64,000 bases of DNA from Sceloporus undulatus (lineage: Eukaryota > Chordata > Lepidosauria > Squamata > Phrynosomatidae), in NCBI RefSeq assembly GCF_019175285.1, contig NC_056524.1, forward strand, positions 166,142,946-166,206,945, given 5' to 3'. Positions 55,460 to 64,000 of this stretch are shown here, piece after piece (positions within the stretch are counted from its first letter, which is position 1; the number at the start of each line of letters is the position of its first letter). The translations under genes were made by a program, and so were the position numbers. The notes under the pieces are model-generated. The model worked only from the letters and a program-made list of their open reading frames with translations. It made no database searches and was not told the DNA's origin.

Positions 55460-56560
55460 TTATAAAGGAGCTGAGCAGTGCTTTCATTTGTGAAGTCTGT
55501 TTCTCTAATCATTTGCCAATGCTTGTCTTCTTAGAATAACTTCAAGTTTATAATTAGCCCATCTGACAAGATTGACTGCTATACAGCAAGCCCAGACAAT
55601 TATGAATAAATGCCTCCCACCCAGCCACATATATGGTATGGAAAAATTTCCATGGACAAATATAGCATTGGAAATTTTTCCACTCCACATCTCTCTTTCC
55701 ATCATACAAGTCTGAAGAATATGGTACTTTCATAGTCTTATTTATTATGCCAGATGAAAAACTATTAATGATATTTATCAATCAATTGCAGGTTTGGTTC
55801 AGTATTACGGTAATACATATGATTTCCTGCTACATGAAGAACTTCTGGAGGCTAGCCTTTGTCTTGTGTGCTCCCCTATCCCACTCCTGCAAGCTGAAAA
55901 AGAACCACTTCTGATTTGAAACATCTTAACTGTAACATCTTAACTGTGGTGCACACAGATAACGGTCCTGGATTTATTTTTAAACTCCCATAGATCATAA
56001 AGAATAGCTCTTCTATTTGGCAAATATATCAATGTTACAGAAATTTGAATTTAAATAAAATTTAGTAATCTGAACCCTGGGGCTAACTCTCGATCTTCTG
56101 CTTACAACTCTGTAAAACTAAACACTTGAAGTGTTGTGACCAAATGGAATTGCTTATTTTCCTACTCTCAGGCAAACGCTTACTGTATGAAAATCTCCCG
56201 AAACCAGTTACAGGCTTTGTGACATAACAGAGAATTCTTAAGTAAAAAATTAACAAGCTATTTGTCTGTCTCATAGGGCAGAATATGGGGAGTGGTCCTC
56301 CAATTACAGGAAACTGTGATCTGCTTATACTATGATTTCAAAACAAGACAAATAGAAATTCCACACGGTGAATTTTGGATGTGCTTGAGGAAATGAGACC
56401 AGTCAATCTGGGGTGATCCTCCTTCAAAGAAACAGAAATTCTGAACTCAGCTGGAAATTTTGGTTCTGCCTGAGGAAGGGATAACTAGAAGGAGAGACTC
56501 ACCCCCCAGACTAGCTGGCCTATAACCCTCCTCAACCAGAGAACCTAAAACCACAATGGC
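55460..56560. other. JMJD1C intron stretch, nothing recognised
   Basis: No supported gene, RNA or repeat boundary. Confidence 0.4.
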
Positions 56561-57060
56561 AGATGGGCCGGGATTGCATGGGCTTGGATCATGCTATCCT
56601 GGCCCAGGTCCCAAGCCAGATTGGTTCCCAGGCTGGTATAGGGATGGGCAGGTGTTTACACACCCACCTGTTTTCACCCCACGGACCCTCACCTTACTCC
56701 ATTGTTGCTACTAGTGAGAAGACCTCCATTGCAGTGTCTGAAATGGAAACAGGTGTCTGACTGTAAGCACGTGGCCACGTGCCTCATTTCCACGTCAGCT
56801 GCAGCAATGGGGGTCTTCTCACTAGCTGCAATGGCACAACAGAATAAGGGGAGTGCGGGGCCATCTGCTCTGTCAGGGGGGAGCAAACAGCAGGCCATTT
56901 TGACCCACATTAAGATCCTTTTGACCCAGGATCAGGCCAAATCCGCATCTGATCTGCTGGATCCTGGCCCGAGGCTAATGGCCATCATTGTCCAAACAGG
57001 ACAACATGGTGTTGGAGAGAACACGGGCCTTTGGCCCATGCTGACAGCCCCAATATGATC
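56561..57060. repeat. GC-rich palindromic repeat unit
   Basis: Arms CTAGTGAGAAGACCTCCATT (from 56711) and its near complement (56803-56825) surround a perfect 16-base palindrome GCACGTGGCCACGTGC (56767-56782). Outer CCTGGCCC and GATCCTGG words suggest a larger nonautonomous element, but the ends are not defined. Confidence 0.55.
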
Positions 57061-58610
57061 TTGCCTAGTGTTCTCAAATCATTGTTTAAGCATGATCTAT
57101 GGGTTTGCACATCACAAAGCCCTGTGATTTGTTTCAAACTTGAAATTAATGTTCCCAGTCTTCTCTTTTAGGGTACAAAAGGACTAGAGAAGTAGAACCC
57201 AAGTGTGAGTCCAAGGCATGGATGGCATGTCCTGTTCATATAGCCCTATGTTACATGGTTGTATCGCTTAGCATTTTGGGAAGCCAATGGAAAATGTAAA
57301 TGGTTTGTGCATTTACCATTAAGATTCACAGGCCAATGTTGAATAACAGTAGTCATTAGTGTAACTATAAAATATTTTCCTAACTTCTGTGAACTACTAG
57401 TACACATTGTCATTTGATAAGGAAGGATAGAAAATAAACTGGAGATACAAATTATAGTTGACATCTATATAAATTACAACACATAAATTACAACAGATGA
57501 TCATTCCCCGTGAACTTCCATGGTTGATAAGAAAACAAAATATGAATTTGGCAAAAGTCCAAAGCCATACAGGAATGAACTGTTTTTCTGTATAGGAGGG
57601 AGTCATTTGCATGAACCTGAGTAATCGTGAAGGATACTTCCATGACCATACTCCAACACAGAGTTAAGGCCTCATTCAGTGACTAAATTTGGGCCAATAC
57701 ACATGTCTTTGTTTGAAATGGACTGTGGCCAAATATATAAAACTTTGTGGTAAGAATTCCATAAATGTTAATTTCTTGTCACATACATAAAAGGCAACGC
57801 TGCTCTTACTTCTGTACTTAGGGTTTTATTTGTTTGTTTTTCCTGGTTAAAGATGGCCTTTCCTGCCATAACACAGAGGGCACTGAAGAACTGAGGGAGG
57901 ACACTTGATGCAGCTGAATCTTCCCTGGAATAATCCTGCATGGGAGATAATGGAAAACTGGCCCTTATGCATGGAAAATCCAGCAGAAACCTATGCTTAC
58001 TTTCCAATTGTTTTGGAATATGATTGTCTCATTGTCTTTCTTCATACAACTGTCAGCCAGATTTCATATGGGTGAGGGGGGAGGAGTCACTCTGGGGTAA
58101 AAAGTATAACCAGGAAGACCTGCAGAAGGGGGTAGGGGAGAAACTCCTTGGAAGTGTTCAATCCAGACAAATTAAGGGTGCAATTTTACCACTGCAATCT
58201 GCATGATGGGTGAGTGAGTAAACAAAGAGGGTGACAGAGAGAAAAAGGATGGCCTCATATACTTTTCTCCCAATCCCACCAAAGGCCTGGATGTGGTCTG
58301 CAAAAGAAAAAAAGGTCCCCTACTCCATTCCAAAACGACAGTCCACTCCCCTCTTACATGCTACTTCCTGCCAATTCCACATAGATTTTTTTTAATTGTA
58401 TAAAGATAAAATAGTGTTTGTAGTTAATGATACATTTGGTGATTTATACCCTTTCTTGTAGTGTAGCAGTAAATGAAGAAAGTTGTATTTCACCATGGCA
58501 TTCAAAAGCATTAAGAGAAACAAGTAAATATCAATATTTATTGTATTTGTTATTTTCTATTACAGAGAAATTGACAATTTGCTTTCTAACCAATCTATCC
58601 CATTATTTAC
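57061..58610. other. JMJD1C intron stretch, nothing recognised
   Basis: No supported feature up to exon 5. Confidence 0.4.
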
Positions 58611-58824
58611 CTTTTTTTTCTTCTCTAGCCTTTTGCTCTGCTAGATCTGCCAACCAATGCAGTGGTGACTGGGATTCCGGTGGAGTTAACTTGCTATCTG
58701 CACTTATATCACTGCCAGGGCTTGTGTTGCCATTTGTCTCAGTTTTTTGAGATGCTTTCTGCTGTTGTGACTCAGGTATGCACAGAGAAATTTTATTACT
58801 GTGATTAAGGACATTCTGTAAAAT
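58611..58824 (-). CDS. JMJD1C: JMJD1C coding exon 5
   Basis: Codes ILQNVLNHSNKISLCIPESQ, QQKASQKTETNGNTSPGSDI, SADSKLTPPESQSPLHWLAD, LAEQKAREEKK. LTPPESQSPLHWLADLAEQK is identical to the human protein as recalled. Acceptor CCTTACAG, donor GTAAAT. Confidence 0.97.
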
Positions 58825-59018
58825 CTGTAAGGCATAACAATTCAGTTGATTTGTCTGTGTATGTTAACAGTAATTACATTATGGCACTAATACAACATCT
58901 ATACACTTTGCTTCAATAAAGCACATCAGATATTGATAATAATTACGCTTAACTGTAAACATCACGTTATAGCCTATCAAAATATGAAAATATTAAAAAG
59001 TTAACACTTTGGCCATAC

Positions 59019-59146
59019 CTGAGATACCCCATTCATTGAAGGGAGTTTGCCAACTTGTAAATTCTGTTTGCTGGTACACTGGCAATGGGCTTTAATTTCA
59101 TGTTTCTCTCTAAAAGTATGCACTGCTTCAAGAAGTTCCATTAAAA
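59019..59146 (-). CDS. JMJD1C: JMJD1C coding exon 4
   Basis: Codes (V)LMELLEAVHTFREKHEIKAH, CQCTSKQNLQVGKLPSMNGV, SQ. Cys/His-bearing segment after the zinc finger. Too diverged in reading frame from chance ORFs to be listed as one; found by walking the family sequence. Acceptor TTTTATAG, donor GTATGG. Confidence 0.96.
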
Positions 59147-59339
59147 CTATAAAATATGAATAAAACAATCAATTCTTCCAAAAACTTTGTAGTTTTCAAG
59201 CTCTGATTACAATTATAACTATCTTCATGTATTAAACAAATTAAGACCAAACTTTGGTGATGACACACAACACAATCCTAAAATACACAATAAACCCTAC
59301 CATAAATTGTGTTCAGCATTTTGTTCAAATTATTCTATA

Positions 59340-60091
59340 AGGTTTGGATCACAGAGCATTCAGGTACTCAGAAGCCCACATACTACATTTAGTTGCCAAG
59401 GCCCCCAAAGGTCTCATCCCAGTTAAAAAACTCAAAATTTCCTCCACACCTGGAGGGCCGTGTTGCTTTAAATTATATGGACTCCAGAAGACTGCAACAT
59501 GCCATTGTGGCTGTGACTTTGGGCAATAAGAAGTGATGTGTCACATCTAGCTGCTTTTGGGGGTCCTTTGGAAACTTTTTTTGTGTGTTTCAGAGTGTCC
59601 TTTACTTTAACGCAAGTGTGAAACCTTTTGGTCAAAATAGTTTTGGGGGTGGTATTTTTTTTGGGAGAAGGTGGGTGAGGGTCCCAAGAGCCACACTGGA
59701 TCCCTCAAAGGGCTGCTTGCAGCTCACACACAGACTGTACAAGTCTCACCCCTTCCTGGGGTGTGTGGATGTTCATACTTTTGCCAAGTTTTTAGCCCCT
59801 CTGGGGTCTTTTAGACTTTAAACCTCAGAGGGGCCCTTTTAAAAATGTGTTTGGCTTAAAAAGTCAGGAGGGGGAAATGATGGCAAAGTTGCCCTCTGGT
59901 TTTATAAGCATTGGAGAAGACATAAGTGCTTCTGAGTGTGCAGCTTCTGCTATGAATACTGAAATGTCATTTCTTAGTTTGCAATACCAATACTTGATGC
60001 GACAAAAAGAAAATAAAAACTACCCAATTTCTATAAAGAGTTTTATGTGCAACAAAAACAATAAATAAATTACTTTTTATTATGCTCTTAC
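59340..60091. other. JMJD1C intron with unassigned GC-richer repeat-like block
   Basis: 59640-59860 has CCCCTCTGGGGTC and CTCAGAGGGGCCC inverted words, suggesting an old element. No clear ends. Confidence 0.4.
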
Positions 60092-60181
60092 CACATCCAG
60101 GAATAATTTGGGTTGGCATTAAATGTTTGTGATCATGAGGTTGTCCTTTCACACATTTCATCCAAGCATACAGTTCTTTAT
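60092..60181 (-). CDS. JMJD1C: JMJD1C coding exon 3
   Basis: Codes (D)[29 protein letters not shown]. Follows the zinc finger; near-identical to the family. Acceptor CTTTACAG, donor GTAAGA. Confidence 0.97.
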
Positions 60182-60487
60182 CTGTAAAGACAGTTCATAA
60201 TACCTGTGACTGGATAAACTGAAATTATATAGTTATTCTATATCAACTTTCTAATAGTTTATAGGTAGAAGTTGGATTTTTTTTTTGCTGTTTGATGAGA
60301 AACTATACATCAATTTTATGTCAGAGTAAATAAAAAAGCAAAGCCTGCTCATGAAGACAAAGATGGAAAAGAAGTGCCTGTTCTAGTCTGAGTACAATTT
60401 GTGGAATTAAATACAAACGATGCTAAAACAGGAAATAAGCAATTCTAAAACATCTGCCTATACCTTGGTTCCTACACAAGCACTGAC

Positions 60488-60640
60488 CTCTAGAGCTTTT
60501 CCGTTCTTTAGCTTTGTAGCAATCTAAGCAGACCACAAATCCACATTTTTGGCAAACCCAGTGAATGTTAAACAGGGTGGCTTCGCAAGCATCACACATT
60601 TCACGAACTCCTCTGACTGCTCTCTTCCAAGCAATTTTGG
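60488..60640 (-). CDS. JMJD1C: JMJD1C coding exon 2 (C6-type zinc finger)
   Basis: Codes (A)[50 protein letters not shown]. Six Cys in CxxC, CxxC and CxxC pairs form the KDM3 zinc finger next to the catalytic domain. Acceptor GTATTTCAG, donor GTCAGT. Confidence 0.98.
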
Positions 60641-62184
60641 CTGAAATACAGAGTAAACAGAAGACCAAGTACTGAAATTTAAAGGCAAGCATGTGTAAAA
60701 TTACAGCATTATAAATGAAAATTCAGCCACTTAACCTTGTTGTTATTGCCTTTTAAGCAATTAGGAAAAAATTGGCAAGCAGAAGTGTTCTTTTAATTGT
60801 TACAATTTATAATTATTTGGTATAGATTTAAGATATGTAATAATATTGGTTCAAAACTACAGCAATTGTGTGGCTGTGTAATAAAGGATCTTATTTTTAG
60901 GACAATACTGATTAATTCTCTGTCCTAACTGGACAGAATAAGAAACAGGCAGAAGTTTAGCCTATTATTTCTAAACTGACATTGCGCAATTCTCAAGGAA
61001 AATTCTGATAAAGTCTTTTCAAGTGAAATATGTCTATGGATGTTGGGGCACTTTGAAACACATAAAACTATGTTATCCATGCAAAGAGATCTTGTAGCAC
61101 ATTTGAAACTAACTGAAAGAAAGAAGTTGGTAACATGAACTTTCGTAGACTTGAGCCTACTTCCTCAGACACATGGTTTTTTTTGGGCATCTGAGGAAGT
61201 AGGCTCAAGTCTATGAAAAAAGTCAGCTAAAGTCTACAAAAGCTCATGCTTCCAATTTCTTTCTTCCAGTTAGTCTCAAAGGTACTACCAGATCTGTCTG
61301 CATACTGATTTTCCAGACTTTTTGAATTCTACCACTATGTTATCTATGGCTCAGGATGCTTGGGATAAGACTTAAAAGTAACCCAGCACATTTCATTGGG
61401 GAATGATTTTTTTTCATTCAAATGTAAATTGAATATGAAAGGCAAATCATTTCTCCCAAGTAAGAGTTTTTTCCCCATTATTTGGTGTCAGCTACATTAA
61501 CTGTAAGGTAAGCAAATGAAAACAGTTAACTCCTACTTCTTTTGAAAAATTGCATCCAAAAACAGCTAATGAGGCCTTAAATGGATGGGGGGGGGGGCTG
61601 CTTACAAGCTCCAAACCGTCACATGGCTACCAAAAGGGATTTTTTTTTTTAAAAAAAAGCCCCCCCCCCAAATATATAGAAAAAATGCCTGAAATTCGTG
61701 GTTTGAAGTCATTTCTGGTGCCTTGAATCACACTAGTGCAGCCCACCAGGTGAATGTGGGTGGAAGTGGCCCCTGTCTATTTGGCAGTTGTTCACCTGTT
61801 CTAGTAGGTAGTATATTTATCTTATTTTTTGTTCCTTCAAATGCCATGATCGAATAAAAACATAGTCCAGAAATTCCATAACCATTGTTTTCATGTTACT
61901 ATGTTTCATATTAAATAGATTTTCACAAAAATACCACGATCAAACAAAGCAAGTAATTTTTTTGAGAAAGCAAACTACGGTAATCCATGTTCACCATTTT
62001 GGGCTGCACAGTTAAATTCAATGAGTGCTGGCTTCTGCATGTGGAATAGTGTAATGAAATAACATTTTCACAGAGCTATGGAGATTCCTTAAGAAGAACA
62101 TGAGTCTGGGCTTTAAACAAACAAAAAAACTAGTAACATCTGAACACAGTTATGGTATCTCATAGTAAATCTGAATAGACTTAC
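60641..62184. other. JMJD1C intron with an inverted-repeat element
   Basis: 61088-61302 contains AGACTTGAGCCTACTTCCTC and its complement around a TTTTTTTTGG centre, with AAACTAACTGAAAGAAAGAA-like outer arms: an old palindromic repeat. A G11 run (61587-61597) and a C10 run (61660-61669) lie in inverse orientation further on. Confidence 0.6.
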
Positions 62185-62402
62185 CATCCTTTTTGACCCA
62201 GGACATGGCTGTTTTCTCAGATGTCACCAATTCACAAAACTTGTCACCTATATGTTCTAAGATATATTTACACGTTTCTAGGTCTAATTCATCATCATCA
62301 TCATAATTTTCGTGTGTCCATAAACTCATTGCTTCATCATCATACTGATCAGGAGAAGAAAAGCCATCAATTCTAACCACTCCATTTTTACTAAAAGAAA
62401 GC
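62185..62402 (-). CDS. JMJD1C: JMJD1C coding exon 1 in window (acidic region)
   Basis: Codes LSFSKNGVVRIDGFSSPDQY, DDEAMSLWTHENYDDDDELD, LETCKYILEHIGDKFCELVT, SEKTAMSWVKKD. The first base completes a codon from an exon beyond the window's right side. Acceptor CTTTTGTAG, donor GTAAGT. Confidence 0.95.
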
Positions 62403-62655
62403 CTACAAAAGAAAATGCACAACTTTGATAAGTATAAAAACAATCAGTGTATTACTTGCATTTGGATTTTGAGTGTGTCAAATGATTCCATTGTTATAAC
62501 TCTCTAATGTTACAAGTTCCTAAAATGCATCATGAGAATATATGTGTCCATCCTTTCCCTGAACCAATCTGCTGCTAGAGAAAAACAGGTACTGTTGGAA
62601 AGCTAATAGAAAGATGTTGATTAAAGCATGTTCGGAGACTCAGTAACCTTTCACC

Positions 62656-63430
62656 ACTGTATATACTTGCGTATAAGTAAAAAAAAAATTATGCCAAAAA
62701 CCGTCCTAGAAAACTGGGATAACTTATATATGAGTCAATACTGTGTTTGCTGTGGTGCGGCTTCTGGCCCTTTGTAGTGCCTGATGGAAAACGTAGTGTT
62801 AAGGACAGCTCTTTGGTACTTCCCTGCTGTACTGGGGATAGCAGAGTGAGTGGGTGTTTATATTAGGCCCTCTTTACACAAACTAAGCTGCAAAAGCCCA
62901 AGAGCTTAGTCCATGCTGACAGAGCCTGAATGAAGCAACAGCCACCTCTCTCTCTCTCTGGCAGCTCTTTTGGGGTTTCCCCACCACAGCAGAGAGAACA
63001 GAGGCTGCAGGTGAAGCTGAAAAAAGCTCCCATCCACTCTGCTCTCCCTGCTGTGTCTGCATCTCTTTGCTGCTTTCCCCATTGGGGCAGAGAGAATAGT
63101 GGAGGCCAGGGCTTCTTTTAGGTCCTCCGTGGACAGACTAGCTCTCCTCTTGAAAGTTTTGTCTGTCTCTGAAGAACTGAAAAGAACCACTGACCCTCTC
63201 CACTCTCTGGTAGCCTTCTGCAATGCTTGGGTGGGAAAATGGAAGCTGGGTCCCTGAGGAGGTATCAGCTCTTTCATATCTCTGTGGAATGGATCTGAAG
63301 GGCCCTGTGCTGCACCCCAAAGTTCTACCTTCGACTTATCCACAGGTCACATCAAACTCTGTAATTTTGGCCCCAAAGCCTGCCCTTGACTTATACATGA
63401 GGTCGACCTATACCACAAGTATGTACAGTA
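62656..63430. mobile_element. Nonautonomous DNA element, TATACTC-end family, copy 3
   Basis: Left CACTGTATATACTTGCGTAT, right TACCACAAGTATGTACAGT. Shared subterminal TTCGACTTATCCACAGGTCA and TGACTTATACATGAGG. The longest copy; its inside (62920-63300) differs from the other two. Confidence 0.7.
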
Positions 63431-64000
63431 GTTGAAAATTTAGATTACAGTTCTTTTCAACAGAACCCTGGTATTTCCTTTTGTGTGATAGTCTCTGGCT
63501 ACTACCCTGCCTTTACTCTCACATCAGGCCATTATTTCTGTATGCTCTGCCTTTCAGACCTATTCAGCTGTAGCTCAGCTAACTTCCTGTGCTAATGAAA
63601 AATAAATGCCTTAGTGACTGGTTTAAAAAAGGCACAGCAGGGAAAATCAGTACTATAGTCCTGTGCAGTTCTTGGGGAAAGCCAAGCTTTCTGAAGATCT
63701 GCACTCTCCTTGTGAAAGGCTACAAGTTTTCAAAATATGGATCTCCTACTTCCCCATTACAAACACAACCTCATCAATTTGTACTGGTAAAACTATTCAG
63801 TAGAGAAGGGTGTGGCCAGATGCATCGAGCTATGGAGCATTATTATCCAGCATAACACACAATGGAGTTCAAGATTTATTTATTTATTTTAATAAAAATG
63901 AAGTTCTGATATATAAAGTTGCTTATAACTCAAGCAACTAACCAATTAAATCAATGGGATCAGATGTATCAATTTATATAACTGACCACTTCCATTCTAA
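63431..64000. other. JMJD1C intron at right edge, nothing recognised
   Basis: No exon or defined repeat. A short (TTTA)n tract lies at 63879-63890. Confidence 0.4.

Larger units (their letters stand above)
25698..64000 (-). other. JMJD1C: JMJD1C gene, 3' part (15 coding exons)
   Basis: Fifteen minus-strand coding exons with AG acceptors and GT donors keep one frame for 782 residues plus stop, which fits the end of the roughly 2540-residue vertebrate protein. Domain order is acidic region, C6-type zinc finger, LxxLL motif, proline/serine linkers, JmjC domain, short acidic tail. JMJD1C is a nuclear KDM3-family protein related to H3K9 demethylases and a nuclear-receptor coregulator; how active it is as a demethylase is debated. 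The 5' exons lie past the right edge. The introns carry many repeats, including three DIRS fossils, all in sense orientation with this gene. Confidence 0.97.

Noticed and set aside
1-64000. CRISPR arrays, bacterial operons, tRNA or rRNA genes
   Set aside because: None seen. The tRNA- and 5S-like sequences are SINE heads, and the gene structure is that of a spliced vertebrate locus.

Overview
The window is vertebrate nuclear DNA, and the repeats point to a squamate reptile, probably a lizard. It has Bov-B (RTE) LINE sequence ending in the squamate-type CAA-rich tail, tRNA-headed Sauria-type SINEs, 5S-rRNA-headed SINEs, CR1 and L2 3' ends, many short hAT- and Tigger-type elements and DIRS retrotransposons. 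Only two host genes are supported, arranged tail to tail as in other amniotes: NRBF2 on the + strand and the 3' part of JMJD1C on the - strand.

Positions 1-14.1 kb hold NRBF2. A GC-rich promoter (about 740-1545) contains a diverged tandem duplication. Each copy has a GC box, an X-box-like site, an inverted CCAAT box and a perfect CRE, and a hAT-type MITE sits inside the downstream copy. Four coding exons (1546-1575, 9379-9463, 10134-10174, 12644-13390) keep frame across every splice and give a 300-residue protein. Positions 14.1-25.7 kb are intergenic, with old SINE, LINE and MITE pieces.

From about 25.7 kb to the right edge is JMJD1C on the - strand. Fifteen consecutive coding exons (62402 down to 26789) with canonical splice sites total 2350 coding bases. 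They give the last 782 residues: C6-type zinc finger, LxxLL motif, JmjC domain and C-terminus. The 5' part of the gene lies beyond the right edge.

The most striking feature is in the penultimate JMJD1C intron (between exons at 27297 and 38765). A nearly whole DIRS-type tyrosine-recombinase retrotransposon (29773-36034) lies inside an older, decayed DIRS relative (about 27499-37143). A third DIRS remnant (about 53160-55045) lies in a further intron. All three have their coding strand in the sense of JMJD1C. The younger copy shows the full DIRS layout: gag-like, RT/RNase H/methylase and recombinase parts, inverted termini, and an internal region complementary to the joined ends. These elements are treated as fossils.

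The two genes are not known to share a pathway directly. NRBF2 works in the VPS34 autophagy complex, and JMJD1C is a nuclear chromatin protein. Their adjacency is conserved synteny rather than an operon-like arrangement.
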